The position numbers and the translations under genes were made by a program. Below the pieces are notes generated by a model. The model did not search any database, was not told the origin of the DNA, and worked only from the letters and a program-made list of their open reading frames with translations. Source: Sphingopyxis sp. (GTDB lineage: Bacteria; Pseudomonadota; Alphaproteobacteria; Sphingomonadales; Sphingomonadaceae). Taken from it: a DNA stretch of 56,385 nt. The stretch's first letter is position 1; the number at the start of each line of letters is the position of its first letter. Positions 9,040-18,022 of the stretch are shown piece after piece. Where the stretch lies: the NCBI GenBank assembly GCA_030148985.1, contig JASBSJ010000056.1, forward strand, positions 1 to 56,385, given 5' to 3'.

Positions 9040-10362
9040 GTGCCGCCCCCTGTTGCTCCCAGCTTCGGCGAGGCGGTGCGCACCTATGCGCGCGTCGGCT
9101 TGCTGAGCTTCGGCGGTCCCGCGGGGCAGGTCGCGCTGATGCACCGCGAGTTCGTCGACGACCGGCGCTGGGTCGATGAAGCGACCTTTCTGCACGCGCT
9201 CAATTTCTGCAACCTGCTGCCCGGCCCCGAAGCGCAGCAGCTCGCGACGTGGATCGGCTGGCGGCTGCACGGGGTGAAGGGTGGCCTCGCGGCGGGATTG
9301 CTGTTCGTCCTGCCGGGCGCGCTGGTGATGCTCGGCCTGTCGACCCTCTATGTGCTTGCGGCGGGGCCAGGCTGGTTCGCCGCGCTGTTCCTCGGCATCA
9401 AGGCGGCGGTGCTCGCGATCGTCGTGCAGGCGTTGCTGCGTATTGCGGGGCGTGCGCTCAAGACCCCGCTCCAGCGCGGCATCGCGATCGCCTCCTTCGC
9501 CGCCATTGCAATCCTGACCTTGCCCTTCCCGCTCGTCATTCTGGCAGCGCTGCTGATCGGCTGGGCGGCGGGGCGCTGGCGGCCGGGCTGGCTCAGGCTC
9601 GCGCCCGCCGCCGCGGTGCCGATTGCGCCTTCGCGTTCGGCGTGGCGGCAGAGCGCCTCGGCGGTGCTGATCTGGGGCGCGATCTGGGCGGCGCCGATGC
9701 TGCTGATCCTCGTCACCCTGGGGCAGGAACATGTCCTGTGGGACATCGGCGTCTTTTTCTCGCAGCTTGCAGTGGTAACCTTCGGCGGCGCCTATGCCGT
9801 GCTCGCCTATATGGCGCAGGAAGCGGTGTCGGGGTTCGGCTGGCTGCGGCCCGGCGAGATGGCTGACGGGCTGGGGCTTGCCGAAACGACGCCGGGACCG
9901 CTGATACTGGTGACGCAGTTCGTCGGCTTTCTTGCCGCCTATCGCGATGCGGCGCCGTTCGCGCCTTTTGTCGCGGCCCTGCTCGGTGCGGGACTGACGC
10001 TGTGGGTCACCTTCGCGCCCTGTTTCCTCTGGATTTTTACCTTTGCGCCGTGGATCGACCGGCTCGAGCGTGCGGCCGGACTGAAGGGCGCGCTTGCGGC
10101 GGTGACCGCGGCGGTGGTCGGCGTGATCGCCAACCTGTCGCTGTGGTTCGCGCTGCATGTGCTGTTCCGTGACCTGATCCGCAGCGGATGGGGCATGGAG
10201 CTGCCGGTGCTTGCCAGCCTCGACATTCGCGCGCTGGCGCTGGCGCTGCTCGCGGCGCTGCTGCTCTTTCGCTTCAGGATGGGGATCGTGCCGGTGCTCG
10301 CAATCTGTTCGGCGGCGGGGCTCGTGGTCGGCTTTGCCGGCGCGCCACTGGATTTTACCTAG
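9040..10362 (+). CDS. chrA: ChrA-family chromate/anion transporter (two-domain type)
   Basis: A membrane protein of about 440 residues with two homologous halves. Each opens with the family's glycine-rich motif: FGGPAGQVALM in the first and FGGAYAVLAYM in the second, with about ten hydrophobic helices. Long ChrA proteins export chromate or handle sulfate-like anions in the inner membrane. The frame is open back to 8917 inside sseA, so the start is uncertain; GTG at 9040 is 20 bases after the sseA stop and gives a normal N-terminus (PPPVAPSFGEAVRTYARVG). No ChrB is present. Position behind sseA suggests a link with sulfur or sulfate handling, which is inference. Confidence 0.85.
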   Translation: MPPPVAPSFGEAVRTYARVGLLSFGGPAGQVALMHREFVDDRRWVDEATFLHALNFCNLLPGPEAQQLATWIGWRLHGVKGGLAAGLLFVLPGALVMLGLSTLYVLAAGPGWFAALFLGIKAAVLAIVVQALLRIAGRALKTPLQRGIAIASFAAIAILTLPFPLVILAALLIGWAAGRWRPGWLRLAPAAAVPIAPSRSAWRQSASAVLIWGAIWAAPMLLILVTLGQEHVLWDIGVFFSQLAVVTFGGAYAVLAYMAQEAVSGFGWLRPGEMADGLGLAETTPGPLILVTQFVGFLAAYRDAAPFAPFVAALLGAGLTLWVTFAPCFLWIFTFAPWIDRLERAAGLKGALAAVTAAVVGVIANLSLWFALHVLFRDLIRSGWGMELPVLASLDIRALALALLAALLLFRFRMGIVPVLAICSAAGLVVGFAGAPLDFT

Positions 10363-10382
10363 CGCTTCGCTACCATTGCCCG

Positions 10383-11585
10383 ATGACGAACGACGACGAG
10401 ACCCTTCGCCCCGCCACCAAGCTGGTACAGGGCGGGCGGCGGCCCGAATGGACCGGCGATCCGCGGCTGGGCGGCGGCATCGTCAATCCGCCCGTCTGGC
10501 GCGCCTCGACCATCCTTTACGACAGCATCGCCGACCTGAAGGCGCGCGGCCACGCGACGCACGACAAGCTCTATTACGGCCGCCGCGGGACGCCGACGGT
10601 GTGGGCGCTCGCCGATGCCCTGACCGCGATGGAGCCGGGGGCCGAAGGGACGTTGCTCTATCCATCGGGGGTCGCCGCCAATTCGGCAGGGCTGCTCGCG
10701 CTGCTGTCGCCGGGCGATCATCTGCTGATGGTCGACAGCGCCTATGAACCGACGCGGGCGTTCTGCGACGGGATGCTCGCGCGGCTGGGCGTGACGACGA
10801 CCTATTATGATCCGACGGGTGGCGCGGACATCGCCGAGCTGATCCGCCCCGAGACGCGGCTGATCTTCCTCGAATCGCCGGGCAGCCTGACTTTCGAGGT
10901 GCAGGATGTGCCCGCGATCACCCGCGTCGCGCGGACACGCGGCGTGCTGACGATGCTCGACAACACCTGGGCGACGCCTTTGCTGTTCCCCGCGCTGGCG
11001 CATGGCGTCGATGTCGCGATGATGAGCCTCACCAAATATGTCGGCGGGCACAGCGACGCGATGATGGGCTCGCTCACCGCGACGCGCGCCGTGTGGCCGA
11101 AGCTGCGCAGCGCGGCGTATCAGCTTGGTCAGTCGGTCTCGCCCGACGATTGCGCGCTCATGCTGCGCGGGCTGCGCACGCTCGACGTGCGGATGCAGCG
11201 ACATGGCGAGAACGGGCTGACGGTCGCCAACTGGCTCGCCGCGCGGTGCGAGGTCGGCCGCGTGCTCCATCCGGCGCGGCCGGATGACGCGGGCCATGCG
11301 CTCTGGTCGCGCGATTTTACTGGCACCAGCGGGCTGTTCGGCTTCACGCTGAAGGGTGCCGACGAGGGCGCGCGCACGCGCTTCATCGATGCGCTCGCGC
11401 ATTTCGGCATCGGCTTCAGCTGGGGCGGTTATGAAAGCCTGATCGTGCCCGCCGACCCCGCGGCCATCCGCACCGCGACGCGCTGGGCCGATCCCGACCC
11501 GCTCGTTCGCCTGTCGATCGGGCTCGAAGACCCCGCCGACCTGATCGCCGACCTCGAGCGCGGCTTTGCCGCGATGGCCGCATGA
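10383..11585 (+). CDS. metC: PLP-dependent cystathionine beta-lyase (Cys/Met metabolism family)
   Basis: A 400-residue fold-type I PLP enzyme. The Schiff-base lysine is K218 in SLTKYVGGHSD, with LDNTWATP upstream carrying the Asp that contacts the pyridine nitrogen, and YYGRRGTPT contacting phosphate from the partner subunit. The form SLTKYVGGHSD and the YGRRGTPT motif are typical of MetC-type beta-lyases, which split cystathionine to homocysteine, pyruvate and ammonia. The start at 10383 follows the chrA stop by 20 bases. Its stop overlaps the next start (ATGA at 11582). Related lyases with other thioether substrates cannot be excluded. Confidence 0.88.
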   Translation: MTNDDETLRPATKLVQGGRRPEWTGDPRLGGGIVNPPVWRASTILYDSIADLKARGHATHDKLYYGRRGTPTVWALADALTAMEPGAEGTLLYPSGVAANSAGLLALLSPGDHLLMVDSAYEPTRAFCDGMLARLGVTTTYYDPTGGADIAELIRPETRLIFLESPGSLTFEVQDVPAITRVARTRGVLTMLDNTWATPLLFPALAHGVDVAMMSLTKYVGGHSDAMMGSLTATRAVWPKLRSAAYQLGQSVSPDDCALMLRGLRTLDVRMQRHGENGLTVANWLAARCEVGRVLHPARPDDAGHALWSRDFTGTSGLFGFTLKGADEGARTRFIDALAHFGIGFSWGGYESLIVPADPAAIRTATRWADPDPLVRLSIGLEDPADLIADLERGFAAMAA

Positions 11586-12883
11586 GCGCGTTCGACGATC
11601 TGCTCGCCCGCCTGGGCTTTCCCGCGCTTGCCGAGGCGCAGCTGGTCGAACTGGCGATCGCCGCGGCGCTGGGTGTCACCGCGCTCGCCGCGAGCTGGCT
11701 GGTCAGGAAGCGGATCGGTCCGCGGCTTGCCGACTGGTTGCACGGGCAGGATTTCGGCGCGCGCGGGCCGCTCACCGAACGCGCCGGTGCGATCCTCGGC
11801 TGGATCGCCGCGCTGCTGATCGTCGGCGTCGCGGGGGCGCTCTGGCCATGGGATCCCTATGCGCTGCTGCTGCTGAACATCCTGTTCGCGCTCGGCGTCG
11901 CGGCGCTGGTGCGGCACATATTGATCGGCGTCGGGCTGGGCGACGGGACAGCGCTGGCCGGAGCGTTCGTCGCGCTCGGCGTCATGCTGTCGCGCGCGGT
12001 CGGCGGGCTTGAGCTGTTGCAGGAACGGCTCGACGCCTTTGGTTTTACGATCGGCGCGCGGCATTTCTCGCTGCTCACCGTCGTCAACCTGCTGGTGACC
12101 GTGGTCATCCTGTTCACGCTGGTGCGGCTCGCGACGCGCATCCTCCGCCGCACGATCAGGGGCAGCGACCGCTTCGATCCGACGCAGCGGCTGCTGATCG
12201 AGAAAATTTCGGCGGTGGTGATCGTCGTCGCCGCCTTTTTTGTCGGCATCGACATATTGGGCATCGACCTCACCGCCTTTGCGGTGTTCTCGGGCGCACT
12301 CGGCCTCGCGATCGGGTTTGGGCTGCAAAAGACCGTCGGTAATCTGATCGCGGGGATCATCCTGCTGATGGACCGCTCGATCAAGCCGGGCGACGTCATC
12401 GTCGTCGGCGACAGCTTTGGCTGGGTCAACAAGATCGGCGTGCGCGCGGTGTCTGTGATCACCCGCGAGGGCAAGGAGCATCTGATCCCCAACGAAATCC
12501 TGATGACGCAGGAGGTCGAAAACTGGAGCTATTCGAGCCGGTCCGTGCGCGTGAGCATTGCGGTGGGGGTCGCCTATGACACCGATCTGCGGCTGGCGCA
12601 GCGGCTGATGATCGAGGCGGCAACCGAATCGAAGCGCGTGCTCGCCGACCCCGCGCCGGTGTGCTGGATCACCGGTTTCGGCGACAGCAGCGTCGATCAT
12701 GAGCTGCGCTTCTGGATCACCGACCCCGAGGCCGGCGTCGGCAACATCAAGGGCGGCGTGTTCCTGAGCATCTGGGACAAGTTCCAGGCGGCGGGGATCG
12801 AAATCCCCTATCCGCAGCGCGACCTGCATGTGCGCTCGATGCCCGCGCCCGAAGCGGCGTCGGCGCCGAAGCCCAAAAGTTGA
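11582..12883 (+). CDS. MscS-family mechanosensitive ion channel
   Basis: A 433-residue inner-membrane protein with about six predicted helices. The last carries the pore-lining pattern GALGLAIGFGLQKTVGNL typical of MscS TM3, followed by IKPGDVIVVGD at the start of the cytosolic beta domain and a C-terminal alpha/beta domain. Such channels release solutes at high membrane tension; the extra N-terminal helices put it in the larger MscS-like (YbdG/MscM-type) group. It overlaps the metC stop by four bases. Its 3' end faces a 25-base inverted repeat. Confidence 0.9.
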   Translation: MSAFDDLLARLGFPALAEAQLVELAIAAALGVTALAASWLVRKRIGPRLADWLHGQDFGARGPLTERAGAILGWIAALLIVGVAGALWPWDPYALLLLNILFALGVAALVRHILIGVGLGDGTALAGAFVALGVMLSRAVGGLELLQERLDAFGFTIGARHFSLLTVVNLLVTVVILFTLVRLATRILRRTIRGSDRFDPTQRLLIEKISAVVIVVAAFFVGIDILGIDLTAFAVFSGALGLAIGFGLQKTVGNLIAGIILLMDRSIKPGDVIVVGDSFGWVNKIGVRAVSVITREGKEHLIPNEILMTQEVENWSYSSRSVRVSIAVGVAYDTDLRLAQRLMIEAATESKRVLADPAPVCWITGFGDSSVDHELRFWITDPEAGVGNIKGGVFLSIWDKFQAAGIEIPYPQRDLHVRSMPAPEAASAPKPKS

Positions 12884-12886
12884 ATC

Positions 12887-12975
12887 GTCGCCCCCGCGAA
12901 GGCGGGGGCCGTTGGCGATCCTGCTCAGCGCGCCTGGAACAAACCGATAGCGGCCCCCGCCTTCGCGGGGGCGAC
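12887..12975. repeat. Inverted repeat between convergent genes, CCCCCGCGAAGGCGGGGG family
   Basis: A perfect 25-base inverted repeat: arms at 12887-12911 and 12951-12975, each containing CCCCCGCGAAGGCGGGGG or its complement, 39 bases apart. Each arm is itself nearly palindromic, so cruciform and two-hairpin forms are possible. It fills almost the whole gap between the convergent mscS and ppa genes and could stop transcription from both sides, though there is no T-tract. Confidence 0.85.
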
Positions 12976-12982
12976 ATATCCT

Positions 12983-13519
12983 TCAGAACCCCGCTTTTTT
13001 CGCGCGCTCGACGCATTCGACGATGATGCGCTTGGCTTCATCGACGTCGCCCCAACCGTTCAGCTTCACCCATTTGCCCGGCTCCAGGTCTTTGTAATGC
13101 GCAAAGAAATGCTCGATCTGTTGCAGCACGATCGGCGGCATGTCGGTGTAGCTCGCGACATCCTTGTAATAGGGGAAGGTCTTGTTGACCGGCACGCAGA
13201 GCAGTTTTTCGTCGCCGCCGGCGTCATCCTCCATCATCAGCACGCCGATCGGGCGGCATTTGACCACCGCGCCCGCGACGATCGGCGAGCGCGCGACGAC
13301 CAGCGCATCCAACGGGTCGCCATCATCGCCGAGCGTGTGCGGGATGAAGCCGTAGTTCGCCGGATAGCGCATCGGCGTGTGCAGGAAACGGTCGACGAAC
13401 AGTGCGCCCGAGGCCTTGTCGAACTCATATTTGACCGGCTCGCCGCCGATCGGCACTTCGATCAGGACGTTGAGGCTGTCGGGCGGGCTGTCGCCCGCCG
13501 GGATGAGGTCGATACGCAT
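12983..13519 (-). CDS. ppa: Inorganic pyrophosphatase (family I)
   Basis: A 178-residue soluble family I pyrophosphatase that hydrolyses PPi to two phosphates and drives biosynthetic reactions. The signature DGDPLD is at residues 66-71, with YGFIPHTL before it and the lysine/tyrosine-rich active site ([23 protein letters not shown]) after. The start at 13519 ([10 protein letters not shown]) fits the family and has a purine-rich site upstream; a longer frame to 13699 overlaps the mmsB coding region and is rejected. It is the last gene of the minus-strand run. Confidence 0.93.
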   Translation of the reverse strand: MRIDLIPAGDSPPDSLNVLIEVPIGGEPVKYEFDKASGALFVDRFLHTPMRYPANYGFIPHTLGDDGDPLDALVVARSPIVAGAVVKCRPIGVLMMEDDAGGDEKLLCVPVNKTFPYYKDVASYTDMPPIVLQQIEHFFAHYKDLEPGKWVKLNGWGDVDEAKRIIVECVERAKKAGF

Positions 13520-13589
13520 GGGAGAAATCCTGTCTTTTCTTGATTCGCGCGCGGCCTTAGCCCCGGAGGGCGCGACAAGTCGAGGCCAA

Positions 13590-14465
13590 TCAACCCTGGA
13601 GCGTGCGGATGATCGCCGAAAAGTCGCGGCCGTCCTTGTCGGCATCGACGAATGCCTCGTAAAGCTCGCGCGCCCTGTTGCCCATCGGCACTTGCGCATC
13701 GACGCTGGCGGCGGCCTCCATCGCGAGGCGCAGATCCTTGAGCATCAGCGCCGCGGCAAAACCGCCCTTGTAATCATTGTCGGCGGGGGTGGTCGGCCCG
13801 ACGCCGGGAAGCGGCGCGTAGCTGGTGAGCGACCAGCATTGTCCCGACGACACGCTGGCGATGTCGAAGAATTTCTGCGGATCGAGCCCGAGCTTTTGCG
13901 CGAGCGCCAGTGTCTCACACGTCGCGACCATCGAGGCGCCGAGCAGCATGTTGTTGCAGATTTTCGCCGCCTGCCCCGCACCGGCGTCGCCGGCATGAAT
14001 TACCGCCTTGCCCATTTTGGCGAGAATCGGCTCGGCGCGCGCGAAACCTTCGGCGGTGCCGCCGACCATGAAGGTCAGCGTCCCAGCATTGGCGGCGGCG
14101 ATGCCGCCCGACACCGGCGCGTCGACGGCGACGAGGCCCTTGGCGGTCGCGGCCTCGATGTTCGAGCGCGCGGTCGCGACGTCGATCGTCGAGCAATCGA
14201 GGAGTAGCGTGCCGGGCGCGGCGTTCGGAAAGACGTCGCTTTGGTAGACCGACGCGACATGTTTGCCCGCGGGGAGCATGGTGACGACGGCTTCGGCGCC
14301 GGTGACGGCTTCGGCCGCCGATACGGCGCGGGTGCAGCCGGCTTCGACGGCGCGTGCGAGCGCCTCGTCGCTGAGGTCGAAGGCGCGGACTTCGTGCCCC
14401 GCCTTCGCAAGGTTCGCGGCCATGCCGCCGCCCATGTTGCCGAGTCCGATAAAAGCGATCTTCAT
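13590..14465 (-). CDS. mmsB: 3-hydroxyisobutyrate dehydrogenase
   Basis: A 291-residue beta-hydroxyacid dehydrogenase. The Rossmann motif GLGNMG is at 7-12, the substrate motif DAPVSGG near 115, and the catalytic lysine K168 lies in [11 protein letters not shown]. It oxidises 3-hydroxyisobutyrate to methylmalonate semialdehyde, the substrate of MmsA, in valine breakdown. The call is supported by the neighbours: the hydrolase producing 3-hydroxyisobutyrate is at 15443 and mmsA at 18606 on the same strand. A palindromic repeat separates it from the upstream enoyl-CoA hydratase gene. Confidence 0.92.
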   Translation of the reverse strand: MKIAFIGLGNMGGGMAANLAKAGHEVRAFDLSDEALARAVEAGCTRAVSAAEAVTGAEAVVTMLPAGKHVASVYQSDVFPNAAPGTLLLDCSTIDVATARSNIEAATAKGLVAVDAPVSGGIAAANAGTLTFMVGGTAEGFARAEPILAKMGKAVIHAGDAGAGQAAKICNNMLLGASMVATCETLALAQKLGLDPQKFFDIASVSSGQCWSLTSYAPLPGVGPTTPADNDYKGGFAAALMLKDLRLAMEAAASVDAQVPMGNRARELYEAFVDADKDGRDFSAIIRTLQG

Positions 14466-14470
14466 TTAAT

Positions 14471-14577
14471 CTCCCCTCCCGCTTGCGGGAGGGGCCGGGG
14501 GAGGGCCTGTCCCGATAATTTCACTGGCGGGGAGGAAACAGGCCCTCCCCTAACCCCTCCCGCAAGCGGGAGGGGGA
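14471..14577. repeat. Composite inverted repeat, CCCTCCCGC(T/A)(T/A)GCGGGAGGG family
   Basis: Two arms at about 14471-14510 and 14538-14577. Each arm contains its own palindrome (CCCTCCCGCTTGCGGGAGGG and CCCTCCCGCAAGCGGGAGGG), and the arms are also complementary to each other through GGCCTGT/ACAGGCC, so nested hairpins are possible. It lies between mmsB and the enoyl-CoA hydratase gene, both on the minus strand, where it may attenuate or stabilise the transcript. Confidence 0.8.
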
Positions 14578-14583
14578 CCGGGC

Positions 14584-15366
14584 TTACCGCCCCTTCCACA
14601 CGCCTTCGCGCTTCTCGATAAACGCCGCCATGCCTTCGGCCTTGTCTTCGGTCGCGGCGAGGATCTGGAACAGGCGGCGTTCGTAGATCAGCCCCTGATC
14701 GAGCGTGGTTTCGAACGCGGCGTTGACCATGTCCTTGTTCACCATCGCGGCCATCGGCGGCATCGCCGCGATCGTCGTCGCGGTCTTTAACGCTTCGTCG
14801 ACCAGCGTCGCATGTTCGACGACGCGCGCGACGAGGCCCGAGCGTTCGGCCTCGGCGGCGTCCATCATCCGGCCGGTGAGGCACATTTCCATCGCCTTCG
14901 CCTTGCCGATCGCGCGCGTCAGCCGCTGCGACCCGCCCATGCCCGGCGCGACGCCTAGCTTGATTTCGGGCTGGCCGAATTTCGCCTTGTCCGACGCGAT
15001 GATGAAGTCGGCCATCATCGCCAGTTCGCACCCGCCGCCCAAGGCAAAGCCGTTCACCGCAGCGATCCAGGGCTTCCTCACCTTCTTCACGAAATCGCTC
15101 GTCCATTTCGAAAAGAAATCTTCGAGATAAAAATCGGCGGCGGGCTTGTCGGCCATTTCCTTGATGTCCGCGCCCGCGGCGAACGCCTTGTCGCCCGATC
15201 CCGTAAGCACGGCGCAGCGCTGGCCGGCGTCGGCTTCGAAGGCCGCGAAGGCGGCGATGAGGTCGTCGAGGACGCTGGAGTTCAGCGCGTTGAGCGCCTG
15301 TGGGCGGTTGAGCGTCACCAAGGTGACGGCACCGCGCTGTTCGACGAGGAGGGTTTCGTAGGTCAT
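14584..15366 (-). CDS. Enoyl-CoA hydratase
   Basis: A 260-residue crotonase-family hydratase. The oxyanion-hole segments are AGADIKEM and [11 protein letters not shown], and the catalytic glutamates fall in GGGCE and [13 protein letters not shown], the pattern of short-chain hydratases (EchA/FadB1 type). In this cluster it most likely hydrates methacrylyl-CoA to 3-hydroxyisobutyryl-CoA, between the acyl-CoA dehydrogenase (16486) and the hydrolase (15443). It may also act on crotonyl-CoA or tiglyl-CoA. An inverted repeat lies just upstream. Confidence 0.9.
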   Translation of the reverse strand: MTYETLLVEQRGAVTLVTLNRPQALNALNSSVLDDLIAAFAAFEADAGQRCAVLTGSGDKAFAAGADIKEMADKPAADFYLEDFFSKWTSDFVKKVRKPWIAAVNGFALGGGCELAMMADFIIASDKAKFGQPEIKLGVAPGMGGSQRLTRAIGKAKAMEMCLTGRMMDAAEAERSGLVARVVEHATLVDEALKTATTIAAMPPMAAMVNKDMVNAAFETTLDQGLIYERRLFQILAATEDKAEGMAAFIEKREGVWKGR

Positions 15367-15380
15367 TCGGCAATCTCCTT

Positions 15381-15440
15381 CGTCATTCCGGCGAAGGCCG
15401 GAATCTCGACGGTGAGACCCCGGCCTCCGCCGGGGTGACG
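15381..15440. repeat. Inverted repeat with compensating base changes
   Basis: Two 26-base arms, 15382-15407 and 15414-15439. The left arm is built on GTCATTCCGGCGAAGGCCGG and the right is the complement of a version with CCCC in place of TTCC. Each arm has an internal hairpin (TTCCGG/CCGGAA and CCCCGG/CCGGGG) that stays fully paired, so the two halves differ but the local pairing is kept. Lies between two minus-strand genes. Confidence 0.75.
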
Positions 15441-15442
15441 GT

Positions 15443-16489
15443 TTAGGTTAGAGGGGTCCATTTTTTATCATCCGCCAAAGGCGCAAAGATCGCGTCGATC
15501 CAGTCGTCGGTCACCGCCTCCGGTGTAGCCGGATTCCATTTCGGGCTGTTGTCCTTGTCGATAATCAGCGCACGGACGCCTTCGATGAAGTCGTGCATCT
15601 GAACGACGCGGCTGCCGATGGCATATTCCTGCGTCATTTGCGCGGCGAAGTCGTGCATCTCGCCGCCTTCTTTCAGCTGGCGCAGCGCAACCTTGCACGT
15701 CTGCGGGCTTTTGGTGCCGAGCGTGTCGCGTTGCTTCGTCGCCCATTCGCCGCCATCGGCTTCGAGCGCGGCGAGTATCTCCTCATAGCTGCCGCTAGCG
15801 AACAGCCGGTTGATCTTGTCGATATGCTGGGTGATGTCGGCGGGCGGTGCGGTGACCGACAGCTCGCCTAAAATGCCGCCGATACGGTCGGGGTGCGCGG
15901 CGATGCGCGCCTTTGCCTCGCCCAGCTTTTCGGACGGCAGATAATGGGTCGCAAGGCCGAGCGCGAGGCACTCCGCCCCATCGAGCCGCGCGCCGGTGAG
16001 CGCGAGGAACACCCCGACGCGCCCCTCGAGCCGCGGCAGATACCAGCCGCCGCCGACGTCGGGAAACAGGCCAATTCCCGTTTCGGGCATCGCGAAGCGC
16101 GTATGCTCGGTCGCGACGCGATATTTCGCCGGCTGCGAAATGCCGACTCCGCCGCCCATGGTGATGCCGTCCATGAAGGCGACAACCGGCTTGGGATAGG
16201 TGAAGAGCAGATGGTTGAGACGATATTCGGTGTGGAAGAAGGCGCGGGCTTCGACACCGTCCTTCGCGCCGCTTTCCGCAAGCATCCGTATGTCGCCGCC
16301 AGCGCAGAAGCCGCGGCCCTCGCTATGGTCGATGATGACGGCGTCGATGCCATCGTCCGCGCGCCATTTCAAAAGCGCGTCGATCATCGACTGGCACATT
16401 GCGAGATTCAGCGCATGAATCGCCTTAGGGCGATTGAGCGAGATGCGGCCGACACGGCTGTCGACGCTGATCAGAACATCTTCGGTCAT
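15443..16489 (-). CDS. 3-hydroxyisobutyryl-CoA hydrolase
   Basis: A 348-residue crotonase-fold protein of the HIBYL-CoA hydrolase group, which is longer than hydratases because of a C-terminal extension. It shows [24 protein letters not shown] and [21 protein letters not shown]; the E/D pair of [10 protein letters not shown] marks the hydrolase. It releases 3-hydroxyisobutyrate from its CoA ester in valine degradation. Its ATG overlaps the stop of the upstream acyl-CoA dehydrogenase (ATGA at 16486-16489), so the two are coupled. A generic enoyl-CoA hydratase annotation is the main alternative. Confidence 0.88.
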   Translation of the reverse strand: MTEDVLISVDSRVGRISLNRPKAIHALNLAMCQSMIDALLKWRADDGIDAVIIDHSEGRGFCAGGDIRMLAESGAKDGVEARAFFHTEYRLNHLLFTYPKPVVAFMDGITMGGGVGISQPAKYRVATEHTRFAMPETGIGLFPDVGGGWYLPRLEGRVGVFLALTGARLDGAECLALGLATHYLPSEKLGEAKARIAAHPDRIGGILGELSVTAPPADITQHIDKINRLFASGSYEEILAALEADGGEWATKQRDTLGTKSPQTCKVALRQLKEGGEMHDFAAQMTQEYAIGSRVVQMHDFIEGVRALIIDKDNSPKWNPATPEAVTDDWIDAIFAPLADDKKWTPLT

Positions 16490-17631
16490 TGGCGCAGCAA
16501 GTCCCTTCCGACGATCATCCGCATCACCTGGTTGGTGCCCTCGAGGATCGAATGGACGCGGAGGTCGCGCCAGAAACGCTCGATCGGATAATCCTTCAAA
16601 TAGCCATAGCCGCCGAACAGTTGCAGCGCGTCGTTGACGATCTTGCTGCCATTGTCGGTCGCGAGCCGCTTGGCCATTGCCGAAAAGCGCGACTTGTCGG
16701 GAGCGTTCGCGGTGACCTTCGCGGCCGCCATGTAAAGCAGCGAGCGCGCGGCCTCGAGGTCGGTCGCCATGTCGGCGAGCATGAACTGGGTGTTCTGGAA
16801 ATCGGCGATCGGCTGCCCGAACTGCTGGCGGTCCTTGGTATAGGCGACCGCTTCGTCGAGACAGCGCTGCGCACCGCCGAGCGAACAGGCGCCGATGTTG
16901 AGCCGTCCGCCGTCGAGCCCCGCCATCGCAAACCGGAATCCGTCACCCTCCGCCCCGACGCGGTTTTCGACCGGCACCTTCACATTGTCGAAGATCACTT
17001 GTGCCGTGGGGGATGCATTCCAGCCGAGCTTGCGTTCCTTCGCGCCAAAGCTGACGCCGGGCATGTCCTTTTCGATGACAAGGCACGAAATGCCCTTCGC
17101 CCCGGGCTCGCCGGTGCGCACCATCGTCACATAGATGTCGTTGACGCCGGCGCCCGAGATGAACTGCTTAGTCCCGTTGACGACATAATGGTCGCCCTCC
17201 AGCTTCGCCGACGTCTTGAGCGCCGCCGCGTCCGACCCGCTGCCGGGTTCGGTCAGGCAATAGCTTGCAATCTGGTCCATCGTGACGAGGCCGGGCAGGA
17301 ACTTCGCCTTGACCTCGGCGCCGCCGAAGCGGTCGATCATCCAGCTCGCCATATTGTGGATCGAGATGAAGGCGCTGGTCGCCGGACAGCCATAGGCCAT
17401 CGCCTCCATGATCAGCGCGGCCTCCAGTCGACCAAGCCCGATCCCGCCCGATTCCTCGCTGACGTAAATCGCTGCGAAACCGAGTTCGGCCCCCGCCTTG
17501 ATCACGTCGCGCGGGAAATGCGCTTTCTCGTCCCATTCGGCGGCGAAAGGCGTGATCGCGTCGGCGGTGAATTTGCGCGCCATATCCTGAATGGCGAGCT
17601 GGTCGTCGGTAAGCTGGAACTGATCGGTCAT
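16486..17631 (-). CDS. Acyl-CoA dehydrogenase (probable isobutyryl-CoA dehydrogenase)
   Basis: A 381-residue flavoprotein of the short/branched-chain acyl-CoA dehydrogenase family. It has the FAD/substrate segments SYCLTEPGSGSDAAALKT, the dimer helix with QLFGGYGYLKDYP, and VHSILEGTNQVMR near the C-terminus. In family members the catalytic glutamate lies either in that EGTNQ segment or in the middle helix, and I do not assign it. Context, directly before a 3-hydroxyisobutyryl-CoA hydrolase and with mmsA and mmsB, indicates oxidation of isobutyryl-CoA to methacrylyl-CoA. Electrons would pass to electron-transfer flavoprotein. Confidence 0.9.
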   Translation of the reverse strand: MTDQFQLTDDQLAIQDMARKFTADAITPFAAEWDEKAHFPRDVIKAGAELGFAAIYVSEESGGIGLGRLEAALIMEAMAYGCPATSAFISIHNMASWMIDRFGGAEVKAKFLPGLVTMDQIASYCLTEPGSGSDAAALKTSAKLEGDHYVVNGTKQFISGAGVNDIYVTMVRTGEPGAKGISCLVIEKDMPGVSFGAKERKLGWNASPTAQVIFDNVKVPVENRVGAEGDGFRFAMAGLDGGRLNIGACSLGGAQRCLDEAVAYTKDRQQFGQPIADFQNTQFMLADMATDLEAARSLLYMAAAKVTANAPDKSRFSAMAKRLATDNGSKIVNDALQLFGGYGYLKDYPIERFWRDLRVHSILEGTNQVMRMIVGRDLLRQ

Positions 17632-17691
17632 ATCTCTTCCCTGTCGTCATGCTGACGAAAATCAGCATCGATTGCCGATGCCGCCCGTCCG

Positions 17692-17997
17692 TCAGCCACA
17701 GGTTACCTGCGTGATCTTCGACGCGTCGTCGTACATGATGTTCACGCGGTCCTGACGGTAATCCATCGTCATCGCCGAACGCGGCGGACCCCAGCGGAGC
17801 GTGCGCGCGCCGGTGGCCTTCAGGACCGCCGCGCCGACGTCGGACGTCGCGGTCTGGCCGACGTAGCTTTGCGCCGCATCGGCGTTGCACGTCATTTCGC
17901 CCGGCGGCGGTGCCGGGGTCGATCCGGCAGGAGCCTCGCTGCTCATGCAGGCGGCGAGCGGCAGGGCGGCGGCGATGGCAAGCAGGCGAACGTCCAT
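17692..17997 (-). CDS. Small lipoprotein of the I78 peptidase-inhibitor type
   Basis: A 101-residue protein with a lipoprotein signal peptide (lipobox LAAC, Cys near residue 18) and a short Pro/Ala linker. The mature domain matches the I78 family: CNADAAQSYVGQTATSDVG, then RWGPPRSAMTMDYRQDRVN and a terminal ITQVTCG, with two cysteines likely forming a disulfide. Characterised I78 members inhibit serine proteases; whether this one does is unknown. The start at 17997 is the one that opens the signal peptide. It sits inside the valine-catabolic run with a 60-base gap to the acyl-CoA dehydrogenase gene. Confidence 0.8.
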   Translation of the reverse strand: MDVRLLAIAAALPLAACMSSEAPAGSTPAPPPGEMTCNADAAQSYVGQTATSDVGAAVLKATGARTLRWGPPRSAMTMDYRQDRVNIMYDDASKITQVTCG

Positions 17998-18022
17998 GGT
18001 GAGTCTCCCTTTCAAAAAGCCG

